NCBI RefSeq assembly: GCF_037023755.1
Contig: NZ_CP146100.1
Span: 2,296,501 to 2,360,500, forward strand
DNA length: 64,000 nt
From: Saccharopolyspora sp. SCSIO 74807
GTDB taxonomy: Bacteria > Actinomycetota > Actinomycetes > Mycobacteriales > Pseudonocardiaceae
Direction of reading: 5' to 3'
Shown here: in pieces, positions 1 to 8,943 of the stretch
Layout: each line of letters opens with the position of its first letter
How positions within the stretch are numbered: position 1 is the stretch's first letter
Program-made: the position numbers and the translations under genes
The notes under the pieces: model-generated
Databases searched by the model: none
Told to the model about the DNA's origin: nothing
The model's input: only the letters and a program-made list of their open reading frames with translations

Positions 1-2349
1 ATCGAACTCGCGTCCTTGGAAGCTGTGCGCTGTGCCGACCTCCACATTCCGGTCCAAGCCGCGGTCGCGCAGGTATTCGTAGGTCGCCTGTTGCTGGATC
101 TTGTACGGCGTCACGACGCCGACGGTCTCCCCGGCACCGAGGTGGTGTTCAGCCAGTGCATGGGCCAGCACACTTCCCGCAGCCCACCATCTTCCATTCA
201 TCGTGGGCGCGGTTTTGACCGAAGCCATGTCATCGAGTTCGTCGGTGGTCATTAGCACCACCTCGGTGTCCTGCTGGGTGCCGTTGGCGGTCCGCAGGTG
301 GTGGCCGTAGGCGATTCTGTTCGCCAACTCGACCATGCGGGGGCCGAATCGGTGCGTCCTGCGCAGGCAGACACAGCCGTCGTGCGCACTGGCCGCGTCC
401 GGAGTCGTAATCCCGAACAGCTCGAAGCAGTCCCGAGTGGACCATCGCGCGACGTTCGTATCATCCGGCAACGATTTCGGCCTGATCGGTCCAAGTTGGC
501 AGAAGTCCCCGAGCAAGGTCACAGTGCGCTTCGCCGCGGTGGCCGCGAGAAGGATCTCCGGCAGCGGGGCGGCAGCCGCTTCGTCTACCAGTACGACGTC
601 GTAAGGGCCTTCGGCCACCGTGCTGTTGATGTGGAAGCGGGTAAGCGTCGTGGCCACCAGTCGTGCTTCCCGGATCACCTTCGGCTGCGCGTTGGCTTGT
701 TCGTCTTCCAGCCTCCCCAGGAGTTCGTCATGCTCGGCAGCGAGTTCCGTCCGCCGCTGGTCGATGTCGATTGCATCATCGCGAAGTTCTTCACGCTCCT
801 CGTAACGGGCGAGCAGTCCGTTTTGCTGCACGTCACGTACGAGGCGGAAATCGTGCTCGGCCTCCCGTTCTGCTTGGCTTGCCGTCCTCAGTTCCGCCTC
901 GCAACGTTGCAGATGGCGTTCCGCGTCGCCGGCGATGCGTAGGGCCTCGTCCGAAGCGGTCTGCGCTGTGGACAAGCGGAGCCGGAGCCGCTCGAGCATG
1001 TTCGCGTCGGCGTTTCCGGCGAGCCGGTCGTGCTCGGCGTACTTCGGATGTAATTCGGTGAGCTGGTTGCGCTGCTCTTCTTCGGCGCTGCGCAGCCGCA
1101 GCGTTGCCGCAGCGGATTCGTGGTCGGCTGCATCCTTGTCCTGGTGGAGTCTGCGCAAGGTTCGCCGCCGCCATATCCGGGCGAAGAGCGAACTCCCGGT
1201 AGCACTGATGTCTTCGGCGAGCCGCTGTCTCCGGGCGTTGATCGTCACGCGGTCGCGTTGAGCGTGCTCTACTGCGTCGGACAACTGCTTGAACCTGTGC
1301 GCCAAGTCGTTCGCGATCCGCCGGTGACGTAGCTGTGCTTGTACCTGCTCCACCGCCTCGGCCGCTGCCTCTGCCGCCTTGCGGTTGGTGTCGAACTGTT
1401 CGTTCGCGGACTGAACCGAGGTTTCGGCGTTTCGCACCGCCGTGGCACAGGAGTCGATGCGCCTCCCTGCCTCGATCCGACTCTGGGCGGCGTAATAGTT
1501 GTCGATCTCCGCATCGTCAACCTGCTCGTCCAGCTCGAAGAACCTCCGCAGCACGGAGTGGTCTTCGAGTTCGACGAGTTGCGTTTCGAGCCGGTCGCGT
1601 TGCTCGGTAAGTTCTTTGAGCCGTGCGGCGACGATACGAGTTAGCGAAACCCGATCGTCGGTGGCGATGCGAGGCAGTTGGGGAGTACCGACCCGGAGCA
1701 GCTCACCCGGCTCGTGCTCCCGCAGGGTAAGCGCGCTTTCGAGGGCGTTGTCTACTGCAATGTTTGTGCCGGAAACGAGTAGCACTCTGGCGCCGGTGTT
1801 CAGCAGGTCGTCAATGGCTCGACCGAGAACCGTGGTCTTGCCCGTCCCGGGTGGGCCCCAGACAAGATGCACCCCCGGTGCTACGCAAGCGTGGTGGGCA
1901 CATCGCTGCTCCGGGGTGAGCCCGGCGACTTCCGGCACAGCGTCCGGGACCGCACCGGCGCGGCCGGCGGCCACGTCGTCTGCCAGGCTCCGTCTCGGTG
2001 CCCTGGACAGCGCGTCCCGCAGGCTTTTTGGCAGGAAGCCGGGCAGGCGCGGAGTTCCGAACAAGCTCAGGCCTGAGTCCGGTGCGTGTCTGCCGACCTG
2101 GACCCGAATCTCCTCGTGACCTTCTACCGCTGCGATAACGCGGTAGGAATCCGTTCGTTCAGCTGTTTCAGCGGCGAGTTTGAGGTCCGTGTAGTTCTCG
2201 ATTCGGACCGGCCGGTTGCGGGTGGATACCTTGTACCAACCGGGCTCCACCTGAACGGCCGGTGCGATTGCCCGCCTGTCCGGTACGGGGCCCTCTTCAT
2301 CGGGAATCTGGTGTTCTACTGCCTCGATCACCTGGTCGATCCAGGTCAT
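1..2349 (-). CDS. UPF1/DNA2-like superfamily 1 helicase, C-terminus cut by window edge
   Basis: Open frame read on the minus strand from ATG at 2349 to the left edge with no stop, 783 codons visible. The start follows a GGGGGAAC ribosome site. Seen motifs: Walker A GPPGTGKT at about residues 165-172; a motif like ATTLTRFHI before it turns into Walker B (LVDEAAA, about residue 585); motif III GDFCQLGP (about 615); VGVVTPYKIQQQA and TAHSFQGREFD (motifs IV/V) at the very edge. This set is diagnostic of SF1B helicases of the UPF1/DNA2/IGHMBP2 type. Between Walker A and Walker B lies roughly 400 residues rich in Glu, Arg, Leu and Ala, a long coiled-coil insert. The N-terminal 140 residues match nothing I recognise. 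Such helicases act in RNA/DNA remodelling and some in defence; no partner gene is visible, so the role stays open. The last motif (VI) and any C-terminal nuclease would lie beyond the window. Confidence 0.85.
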   Translation of the reverse strand, partial: MTWIDQVIEAVEHQIPDEEGPVPDRRAIAPAVQVEPGWYKVSTRNRPVRIENYTDLKLAAETAERTDSYRVIAAVEGHEEIRVQVGRHAPDSGLSLFGTPRLPGFLPKSLRDALSRAPRRSLADDVAAGRAGAVPDAVPEVAGLTPEQRCAHHACVAPGVHLVWGPPGTGKTTVLGRAIDDLLNTGARVLLVSGTNIAVDNALESALTLREHEPGELLRVGTPQLPRIATDDRVSLTRIVAARLKELTEQRDRLETQLVELEDHSVLRRFFELDEQVDDAEIDNYYAAQSRIEAGRRIDSCATAVRNAETSVQSANEQFDTNRKAAEAAAEAVEQVQAQLRHRRIANDLAHRFKQLSDAVEHAQRDRVTINARRQRLAEDISATGSSLFARIWRRRTLRRLHQDKDAADHESAAATLRLRSAEEEQRNQLTELHPKYAEHDRLAGNADANMLERLRLRLSTAQTASDEALRIAGDAERHLQRCEAELRTASQAEREAEHDFRLVRDVQQNGLLARYEEREELRDDAIDIDQRRTELAAEHDELLGRLEDEQANAQPKVIREARLVATTLTRFHINSTVAEGPYDVVLVDEAAAAPLPEILLAATAAKRTVTLLGDFCQLGPIRPKSLPDDTNVARWSTRDCFELFGITTPDAASAHDGCVCLRRTHRFGPRMVELANRIAYGHHLRTANGTQQDTEVVLMTTDELDDMASVKTAPTMNGRWWAAGSVLAHALAEHHLGAGETVGVVTPYKIQQQATYEYLRDRGLDRNVEVGTAHSFQGREFD

Positions 2350-2620
2350 GCACGTTCCCCCTGTGGGTCCTGCGTTCGACGGCCCTCGACGATGCACCCC
2401 GAGAATGTTGGCTGAACAAGAGCGCAAATCAAAGTGGCTGACTAATCACCTTTCGCGGAAACCTCTTGCTGGCGACTCTTTTGGCGGGTCTGCTGGTCCG
2501 AAGGGGTTTGGCGGCAGTAAAAACTCGACACTGCGTAGCAGCTGAGGAACTCGGTTGGGATTCGGTCCAAGAGCGGCTACCTTGCTGTCTGAACTCAACA
2601 ACGGATGTCCCGGAGTCACG

Positions 2621-3541
2621 ATGCCGATCACCGTGCCTGCCGAGCTCGCGGCGTCGATCGTCCGGCACCACGGCCGGTCCGGCCGCGAGTTCGTGGCGGC
2701 GCTGCCCGGGCTGGCGGCGGAATTCCTGCGCCGCTGGGAACTCGAACCGGACGGGAACCCCTGGCACGGCGTGGGTTCGCTGGTGCTGCCGGTGAACCGC
2801 GCAGACGGGGCCGCGGTGCTCAAACTCCGCTTCGTCGAGCCGGATACCGAAGCCGAGCCGGTCGGCCTGCGCGCCTGGAACGGCGCCGGCGCGGTCGAGC
2901 TGCTCGACCACGACCCGGCGACCGGGACGATGCTGCTCGAAAGGCTCGACGGCGACCGCACGCTGGGCGGCGTGCCGGACGACGTGGCGGCGTTGCACAT
3001 CCTCTCCGAACTGCTGTCCAGATTGGTCGCCGTGCCCGCTCCTGCCGGTGTGCGGAGGCTGTCCGACCTGGCCGGGGTGATGCTGCACCGCGCCGCCGAG
3101 ATCGAGCCGCAGCTGCCTGCCGAGCAGCAGCGGTGGCTGGCGTGGTGCGCCGCGCAGGTCCGCGAGGTCGTGCACGAACCTGGCGACCGGCTGCTGCACT
3201 GGGACCTGCACTACGACAACGTGCTCGCCGCGCATCCCGCCGATCGGCGGGAACCGTGGCTGGCCATCGACCCGCAACCGCTGGCCGGCGACCCGTGCTT
3301 CGAGCTGCTGCCCGCGCTGCACAACCGGTGGGACGACGTGGTCGCGACCGGGGACCCGGCGCGAGCGGTGCGGCGGCGGTTCGACCTCATGACCGAAGTG
3401 CTCGAGCTGGACCGGGCCCGCGCCCGCGCGTGGACGTGCGGGCGGTTGTTGCAAGAGATGGTGTGGCACTTCGACGACGGCGAGCCCGCGTTGTCCCCGG
3501 CCGAGCAAGTGATCGTGACGACGTTGACGCGCGAGCGCTGA
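2621..3541 (+). CDS. aminoglycoside phosphotransferase-like kinase (APH(6)-type)
   Basis: 306 residues, starting at ATG 2621 after CCGGAG. The kinase catalytic loop is clear: HWDLHYDNVL (Brenner motif, catalytic Asp) near residue 200, followed by the DFG-equivalent AIDPQPLAGDP. Overall length and the order of these motifs fit the APH(6)/streptomycin 6-kinase-like family, which phosphorylates hydroxyls of aminoglycosides or small metabolites using ATP. It stands alone, monocistronic, with the hydrolase gene 54 bp downstream on the same strand. Whether it gives resistance or acts on a metabolite cannot be told from sequence; many soil actinomycete APH-like genes have unknown substrates. A TTG further upstream (2555) is in frame but lacks a better ribosome site. 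Confidence 0.85.
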   Translation: MPITVPAELAASIVRHHGRSGREFVAALPGLAAEFLRRWELEPDGNPWHGVGSLVLPVNRADGAAVLKLRFVEPDTEAEPVGLRAWNGAGAVELLDHDPATGTMLLERLDGDRTLGGVPDDVAALHILSELLSRLVAVPAPAGVRRLSDLAGVMLHRAAEIEPQLPAEQQRWLAWCAAQVREVVHEPGDRLLHWDLHYDNVLAAHPADRREPWLAIDPQPLAGDPCFELLPALHNRWDDVVATGDPARAVRRRFDLMTEVLELDRARARAWTCGRLLQEMVWHFDDGEPALSPAEQVIVTTLTRER

Positions 3542-3595
3542 CCGGCGGGTTAGCGTGCGGGGAGGAGCTGCCGAGACAGTCAGGAGAGCACCTGC

Positions 3596-4483
3596 ATGAG
3601 CGTCCCGCTGCCCGACTCGTTCCGCCGCGAAACCGTCCAAGTCGGCGATGTCCGCATCAACACCCTCGTCGGGGGCGACGGCCCGCCGGTCCTGCTGCTG
3701 CACGGCTATCCGCAGACGCACCTGATTTGGCACGGGGTCGCGCCCGCGCTGGCCGAGCAGCACACCGTGGTGCTCACGGACCTGCGCGGCTATGGCGACA
3801 GCGACAAGCCAGCGGGCGGGCCGGGGCACGAGGGGTACTCGAAGCGCACGATGGCGCGGGATCAAGTGCTGGTGATGCGGGAGCTCGGCTTCGAGCGGTT
3901 CGCCGTCGCCGGGCACGACCGCGGCGGCCGGGTCGCGCACCGGATGGCGCTGGACCATCCGGACGCGGTGCGCGGGCTCGCGGTGCTGGACATCGTGCCG
4001 ACGCACTACGCGTTCAGGCACGCCGACATGCATTTTGCGCTCGGCTATTACCACTGGTTCCTGCTGGCCGCTGACGATGGCGTGCCGGAGCGGCTGATCG
4101 GTGGCGCGCCGGAGTTCTGGGTGCGCAGCCGGATCGACGCGTGGAGCGGCGACGCCGGGCTGCTCGAGCCCGCGGCTGTGGACGAGTACGTGCGGTGCTT
4201 CTCCGATCCGGCGGCGATCCACGCGTCCTGCGAGGACTACCGCGCGGCGGCCTCGGTCGACCTGGAACACGACGAAGCCGACCGCGCGAACCGCGTCATC
4301 GCGCCGTTGCTGGCGTTGTGGGGCGCGGAAGGGTTCGTGGGCGCCACTTACGACGTGCTGTCGGTGTGGCGCGGCTATGCCGACAACGTGGGCGGGGCGG
4401 CACTGCCGTCCGGTCACTACGTGCCGGAAGAAGCGCCGCAGGAGACCGCGGATGCGCTGCTGACCTTCTTCGGCAGCTTGTGA
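3596..4483 (+). CDS. alpha/beta hydrolase of the haloacetate (fluoroacetate) dehalogenase group
   Basis: 295 residues after a clear AGGAG. Features of the alpha/beta hydrolase fold: oxyanion LLLHGYPQTH (about 35-44), DLRGYGDSDKP, nucleophile elbow GHDRGGR (Asp nucleophile followed by the Arg that holds the carboxylate), acid region VLDIVPTHYAF, and catalytic His in SGHYVPEEAPQE. The stretch YYHWFLL carries the His-Trp pair that lines the halide pocket in fluoroacetate dehalogenases. These points favour haloacetate dehalogenase over a generic epoxide hydrolase, which would use a Tyr pair in the lid. Reaction expected: haloacetate plus water to glycolate plus halide. Fluoride exporter genes lie 10 kb away, but nothing ties the loci together by transcription. 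Confidence 0.85.
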   Translation: MSVPLPDSFRRETVQVGDVRINTLVGGDGPPVLLLHGYPQTHLIWHGVAPALAEQHTVVLTDLRGYGDSDKPAGGPGHEGYSKRTMARDQVLVMRELGFERFAVAGHDRGGRVAHRMALDHPDAVRGLAVLDIVPTHYAFRHADMHFALGYYHWFLLAADDGVPERLIGGAPEFWVRSRIDAWSGDAGLLEPAAVDEYVRCFSDPAAIHASCEDYRAAASVDLEHDEADRANRVIAPLLALWGAEGFVGATYDVLSVWRGYADNVGGAALPSGHYVPEEAPQETADALLTFFGSL

Positions 4484-4486
4484 ACC

Positions 4487-5125
4487 TCAGACCATGCTGA
4501 GCAGCATCGCGCCCATGCCGATGCTCATCGCCCCGTGGCAGGCCGAGTCCCACGCCGGGTGGGTCGCGGTGGATTCCGCCAGGGCGCGACGGCCGGTGTC
4601 GACGGCGCTGGAAATCCACGCCACCGACGACAGCACCAGGAAACCGGCCAGCAGCACCGAAATCGTCACGACACCGCTCGGCGGCCCGGGCGTCGCCGCG
4701 GCGGCCAGCACTCCGGACGACGGTGCGCCCATGGAGTGGTGATGATGCCCGCCGCCGGAGTCGGATCCGCCCATCATCAGCATCGGCATCGTCGCGATCA
4801 TCCACACCATGGCCGCCGACATCACGGCATGGTGGGTGTGCGCGATCCGCGCCCGCCGGGCGTGGCCGCAAGGCACCCGCAGCGCGGTCAGCACCAGGAA
4901 CCACCCGGTGGCGACCGCGAACAGCGCGATCTGCGGCCCTGCGGGCACGCTCATGCCCAACGGCCAGGCCATCGCGATCATGAGCAGGCTCATCGCGAGG
5001 TGGCTGATCGAGCTGAGCCGGTCCGGCCACCCACCGGCCGGGCGGGCGGCGCGGAATCCGCACCACACCGCGGTCAGCGTGAACAGCACGGTCAGGACCC
5101 AGCGCAGCAGCGACGATTCGACCAC
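4487..5125 (-). CDS. DUF5134-like multi-pass membrane protein with His cluster
   Basis: 212 residues from GTG 5125, just 2 nt after the stop of the PepSY gene, so co-transcribed with it. About five to six hydrophobic segments are visible (around residues 5-22, 34-50, 54-75, 85-110, 140-165, 190-210). A soluble loop near residue 120 carries the run GGGHHHHSMG, and further single His and Met residues sit in the membrane segments, typical of DUF5134 proteins. Function is unknown; the His/Met content and the neighbours (PepSY, CopD/CtaG, later CopA) suggest metal, probably copper, handling. An earlier in-frame start exists inside the PepSY gene but would add a non-membrane stretch with shadow composition. 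Confidence 0.7.
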   Translation of the reverse strand: MVESSLLRWVLTVLFTLTAVWCGFRAARPAGGWPDRLSSISHLAMSLLMIAMAWPLGMSVPAGPQIALFAVATGWFLVLTALRVPCGHARRARIAHTHHAVMSAAMVWMIATMPMLMMGGSDSGGGHHHHSMGAPSSGVLAAAATPGPPSGVVTISVLLAGFLVLSSVAWISSAVDTGRRALAESTATHPAWDSACHGAMSIGMGAMLLSMV

Positions 5126-5127
5126 GG

Positions 5128-6516
5128 TCAGGCTCCGGTGATCCGCCGGGCGCGCAGCCCGAGCACGATGTCGACGATCAGGAACAACAGCAGCGAAGCC
5201 CCCAGCAAGGGGACGAAGTAGGCGATGAAGGCGCCTCCGACGATGATCGGCGCGAGCACCCGGCCGGGGATCCGGCGCCACGCCCCGCGTTCCGGCAACC
5301 GGCCGAAACCGCGGGTGGGCCGCCGCAGCCACCACATCCGGTAGCCCCAGAAGATCATGCTGAGCAGGCCGAGGGCGAGCGAGGCCAGCAGCACCTGGTT
5401 GACCCAGCCGAACAGGATCCCCATGTGCGCGTCGATGCCCCAGCGCGAGAGCTTCGCCGTGAGCGGGTAGTCCGCGAACCGCACGATTCCGGTCACGTTC
5501 CCGTTCGCCGGGTCGACGGCGATCTGGTCCTGCTGCGTCGGCCAGTGCCGCTGCACCTGCATCACGGTGTAGGCGCTGCCGGGGCCGTCGGGCGGGGTGA
5601 TCTCCACGGGTCCGTTGAGCCCTTGCCCGAGCGCGACCTGGTGCACCCGGTCGACGCCCACGTCTCCGCTCGGGCCCGCGGCCGGAGCGGGTGGCACATC
5701 GGTGGTGACTTCGGGGGTCTCCCAGGACAGCGCGGCGCGCAACGCGGTCACGTTCTCACCGGCGAACAGCGACCAGGTCAGTCCGGTCGCGGAGAGGAAC
5801 AGCAGGCCGATCGCGGCCCAGATGCCCACCGCTCCGTGCCAGGACAGCACCCGCTTGCGCCCGGCGGGCCGGAACTCCGGTGCCAGCAGCAGCCGGGCGC
5901 GGCGCTCGCGGCGGCGCCGCCCGATCCACAAGGCGAGTCCGCCGAGCACCACCACCCACAACCAGCTCGCGGCGAGTTCGCTGTAGACCCGGCCCGCGTC
6001 GCCGAGGTGCAGTCCCCGGTGCAGGTTGTCGACCCAGGTGCGCAGGGGCAACGACTGGCCGTCGCCGTAGGTCTCCAAGTTCCCGCGCACTTCGCCGGTG
6101 TGCGGGTCGACGAACACCGTGCGGTGGTAGCTGTCCGAGCGGCCTGCGTCGGGCGCGAAGATGACCTGCGTCGTGTCGGTCGCGGTCGGCGCAGGGCGCA
6201 CCGCGCTGAGTTCCCGGTCCGGCAGCGCCGCCTTCGCGGTGTCGATCTGCGCGGACAGCGGTGCGCTGGTCGTGGCGGCCGGAACGTGCAGCTCGTGCGC
6301 GTAGGCCCACTGCTCCAGCTGCGGGGTGAACACGTACAGCAGGCCGGTCAGCGCGGTGACGGTGAGGAACGGTGCGATGCAGATCCCGGCGTAGAAGTGC
6401 AGCCGCATGATCAGCGGGCGCAGCACCGCCCAGGTGGAACGCCCCGGCGGCACGTCCTCCGGGGCGCCGGCTTCCGGTAGCGGGTCCTGCCGCACGAGCG
6501 TCGGATCCGTCGCCAT
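5128..6516 (-). CDS. PepSY-domain transmembrane protein
   Basis: 462 residues from ATG 6516 (GGGAGAAG ribosome site 4 nt upstream; a GTG at 6528 is too close to it). Architecture of the PepSY-associated TM family: cytoplasmic N-terminus, TM1 (about 38-60), a periplasmic PepSY module (HRTVFVDPHTGEVRG near 135), two TMs around 185 and 235, a second PepSY module (IAVDPANGNVTGI near 335), then TMs near 370 and 425. Conserved histidines in membrane-adjacent spots (RLHFYAG, DNLHRGLHLG, SWHGAVG, DAHMGILFG) fit a heme- or metal-binding, iron-regulated membrane protein of the PiuB type. First gene of a two-gene operon with the DUF5134 gene, divergent from copD. Confidence 0.8.
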   Translation of the reverse strand: MATDPTLVRQDPLPEAGAPEDVPPGRSTWAVLRPLIMRLHFYAGICIAPFLTVTALTGLLYVFTPQLEQWAYAHELHVPAATTSAPLSAQIDTAKAALPDRELSAVRPAPTATDTTQVIFAPDAGRSDSYHRTVFVDPHTGEVRGNLETYGDGQSLPLRTWVDNLHRGLHLGDAGRVYSELAASWLWVVVLGGLALWIGRRRRERRARLLLAPEFRPAGRKRVLSWHGAVGIWAAIGLLFLSATGLTWSLFAGENVTALRAALSWETPEVTTDVPPAPAAGPSGDVGVDRVHQVALGQGLNGPVEITPPDGPGSAYTVMQVQRHWPTQQDQIAVDPANGNVTGIVRFADYPLTAKLSRWGIDAHMGILFGWVNQVLLASLALGLLSMIFWGYRMWWLRRPTRGFGRLPERGAWRRIPGRVLAPIIVGGAFIAYFVPLLGASLLLFLIVDIVLGLRARRITGA

Positions 6517-6577
6517 CGCTTCTCCCACCGTTCGGCGCGTGTCGTCGCACCACTAGTCGCGGGATCATCGGCATCGG

Positions 6578-6604
6578 TTCCCGGCCGGGAAAATGACGTC
6601 CATC
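6578..6604. promoter_or_regulatory. palindrome and Zur-like half site between PepSY and copD genes
   Basis: In the 236-bp divergent promoter region there is a perfect 14-bp palindrome TTCCCGGCCGGGAA (6578-6591) directly joined to GAAAATGACGTCCATC (6589-6604). The latter resembles one half of the Zur-like box seen at 25178-25195. The position suits a regulator controlling both directions, but the match is partial and the regulator is not known. Confidence 0.3.
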
Positions 6605-6752
6605 AACTGGGAACGGCCGCGCCGGTTCGGCCGTGTGCCTTGTCACGCCGCAACATCTGCCGGAACCGCGACGAACTCGCGGCCGACCCGTCCTGTGCGG
6701 CCTGCCATCTCGGGCGGCCGGTGTCGATAGGCGCAGGGAGCAGCAACCACCG

Positions 6753-8699
6753 ATGTCGGAGGAACGTACGGGCCGGGTGCGGAGCGGATTGCCGTGGCTG
6801 CTGGGTGGTGGCTTCGCGGTGCTGCTGACGGTGTTCGTCGCCGCGCTCGGCGGCGCGGACGTCTACGCGCAGCTAGGGCTGTCGGCACCGGGCGCGGTGG
6901 TGCAGCTCGGCATCGGACTCGTGCGGCTGGTAGCCGACGTGTCCGCAGCGATCTGCTTGGGAGCGTTGGCGTTCGCGACGTTCTTCACCACACCGCGCGG
7001 TTCCGGTGGGGTGTCTCCGGACGGTTTCGCGGCGGTGCGTGCTGGTGGCGCTGCGGGCTGGGTCTGGTTCGTGGCAGCGGTGTTGATGATTCCGCTCGAA
7101 ATGGCTGATTCGTCCGGGCAGTCGTTGGCCGACGTGGTGGAGCCATCGGCGTTCACCGGTCTGCTGTCCGCGTTGTACGAGCCGAAGGCGTGGCTGGCCA
7201 CGGCACTCATCGCGCTGGTCGTCGCGGTGTGCGCGCGGATGGCGTTGATGTGGCGACCCGCGATGGGACTGGCGGCGCTGGCCGCGATCGGCTTGCTGCC
7301 ACCGGCGGTGGTGAGTCATTCGGCATCCAACGCCGGGCACGACTACGGGACCAACGTGATCGTGCTGCACGTGGTGGCGGCCGCGTTGTGGCTGGGCGTG
7401 CTGATCGCCGTCATCGCGCACGTGCGCCGTGGCGGTGGACATCGGGAACTGGTGCTGGCGCGCTACCGCAAGCTCGCGGCCGTCTGCTGGTTCGTGCTGG
7501 CAGCTTCCGGGCTCGTGGATGCGTTCGTGCTGCTGCCGCCGAGTCGACTGGCAACCGGATACGGCGCGTTGGTGCTGGCCAAGGTGGTGCTGCTGGCCGC
7601 GTTGGGCGCGGCCGGGATGTGGGCGCGACGGCGGCTCGCGGCACCGGCGGCGCTGCTGGGCACCGAGCTCACGATCATGCTCGTGTCGGTCGGGGTATCG
7701 ATGGGCATGGCGCACACGCCACCGCCGAACCTGCTGGACCGCACGACCAGCACGTCCGAAGTGATCCTCGGCTACGACCTGCCCGAGCCGCCGAGCCTGC
7801 TGAACCTGCTGACGGTTTGGCGCTTCGACCTCATTCTCGGCACGGCCGCCGTAGCACTCGCCGCGCTCTACCTGCTGGGAGTGCGTTCGCTGCGCAGGCG
7901 CGGGGATTCCTGGCCGCCGGGCCGGACGGCGGCGTGGCTGGTGGGGTGCGCGACGCTCGTGATCGCCACGTCCTCCGGGCTCGGCGTCTACTCGTCCGGG
8001 GTGTTCAGCGTGCACATGCTCGTGCACATGGTGCTCAACATGCTCACTCCGGTGCTGCTCGTGCTGGGCGGGCCGATCACGCTGGCATTGCGCGCCTGCA
8101 CCCCGGCCGGACGCGGAAATCCGCACGGCCCAAGGGAATGGGTGCTCACCGCCGTGCACTCGCCGCTCGCGCGGTGGCTCGCGCACCCGGCGATCGCCAC
8201 GGTGCTGTTCGTCGTCTCGTTCTACGCGCTGTACTTCACGTCGCTGTTCGAGGCCGCGATGTCCGAGCACTGGGCGCACGAGCTCATGAACATCCACTTC
8301 CTGCTGGTCGGCTACCTGTACTACTGGACGGTGATCGGCGTGGACCCGGCGCCGAAACCGCTGCCGCACCTGGCGAAACTCGGAATGGTGTTCGCGGTGA
8401 TGCCGTTCCACGCCTTCTTCGGCGTGATCATGATGAGCATGGACGGCGTGATCGCGGAGAACTTCTACCGCACCCTCGACCTGCCGTGGGCGCACGACCT
8501 GCTCGCCGACCAGTACCTCGCGGGCGGGATCGCTTGGGCGGCGGGCGAAGGCCCGCTGATCGTGGTGCTGCTGGCCCTGATGACCCAGTGGTACCGGCAC
8601 GACATGCGTGAGGCCCGCCGCGCCGATCGCTCCGGCGACGAGGAACTCGCTGCCTACAACGAAATGCTCGCCCAACTCGCCCAACGCCGCGGCAACTGA
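6753..8699 (+). CDS. CopD / cytochrome c oxidase assembly CtaG fusion membrane protein
   Basis: 648 residues from ATG 6753 (AGGGAG 12 nt upstream). The N-terminal half (to about 340) has about eight membrane helices with the CopD pattern: HSASNAGHDYG and HVVAAALWLGVL give His and Met residues at the membrane face. The C-terminal half (about 360-640) is a caa3-type CtaG domain with HMLVHMVLNM, HWAHELMNIHFL, MPFHAFFG and WAHDLLADQYLAGG, the conserved His pattern of this family. Fusions of the two domains are common in actinobacteria and are linked to copper import and copper supply to cytochrome oxidase at the plasma membrane. It sits divergent from the PepSY-DUF5134 operon and 4 kb from copA, so the region reads as a loose copper/heme locus. 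The family assignment is firm; the transport direction is inferred. Confidence 0.85.
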   Translation: MSEERTGRVRSGLPWLLGGGFAVLLTVFVAALGGADVYAQLGLSAPGAVVQLGIGLVRLVADVSAAICLGALAFATFFTTPRGSGGVSPDGFAAVRAGGAAGWVWFVAAVLMIPLEMADSSGQSLADVVEPSAFTGLLSALYEPKAWLATALIALVVAVCARMALMWRPAMGLAALAAIGLLPPAVVSHSASNAGHDYGTNVIVLHVVAAALWLGVLIAVIAHVRRGGGHRELVLARYRKLAAVCWFVLAASGLVDAFVLLPPSRLATGYGALVLAKVVLLAALGAAGMWARRRLAAPAALLGTELTIMLVSVGVSMGMAHTPPPNLLDRTTSTSEVILGYDLPEPPSLLNLLTVWRFDLILGTAAVALAALYLLGVRSLRRRGDSWPPGRTAAWLVGCATLVIATSSGLGVYSSGVFSVHMLVHMVLNMLTPVLLVLGGPITLALRACTPAGRGNPHGPREWVLTAVHSPLARWLAHPAIATVLFVVSFYALYFTSLFEAAMSEHWAHELMNIHFLLVGYLYYWTVIGVDPAPKPLPHLAKLGMVFAVMPFHAFFGVIMMSMDGVIAENFYRTLDLPWAHDLLADQYLAGGIAWAAGEGPLIVVLLALMTQWYRHDMREARRADRSGDEELAAYNEMLAQLAQRRGN

Positions 8700-8736
8700 C
8701 GCGGCACGCTCGCCAGCGGGTGTTCTCGGCGAACCT

Positions 8737-8940
8737 TCAGGTGTGCGAGCGGTCCAGGGCGCCTGTGCGGAGGTGCCGCAGGAACGCGGACCAAGCCGGT
8801 GCGGCGAAGATCAAGTGTCCGCCGTCGCGGTCCTTGGTGTCGCGGACGGCGGCGAGGCCGGGGGCTCCGCCGACTTCGACGCAGGAGCCTTGCTGGGCGG
8901 ACCTGCTGCTCTTGCGCCATCCGCGCAGCTCAGGATTCAT
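8737..8940 (-). CDS. DUF397 protein
   Basis: 67 residues. The pattern WRKSSRSAQQGSCVEVGGAPG, then VRDTKDRDGGHLIF and WSAFLRHLR, is the DUF397 signature. DUF397 genes nearly always follow a DUF5753 helix-turn-helix gene, as here (3 nt after its stop). In Streptomyces the pair (Scr1/Scr2-like, BldB-type systems) influences development and antibiotic production and has been treated as a toxin-antitoxin-like pair. No enzymatic motif is present. Confidence 0.9.
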   Translation of the reverse strand: MNPELRGWRKSSRSAQQGSCVEVGGAPGLAAVRDTKDRDGGHLIFAAPAWSAFLRHLRTGALDRSHT

Positions 8941-8943
8941 CGT

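Noticed and set aside
2429-4417. 662-codon minus-strand open frame
   Set aside because: Antisense of the APH-like and dehalogenase-like genes, with no motif and atypical composition.
6589-6604. Second Zur box upstream of copD
   Set aside because: Only one half resembles the pattern; kept as a weak regulatory note and not claimed as Zur site.
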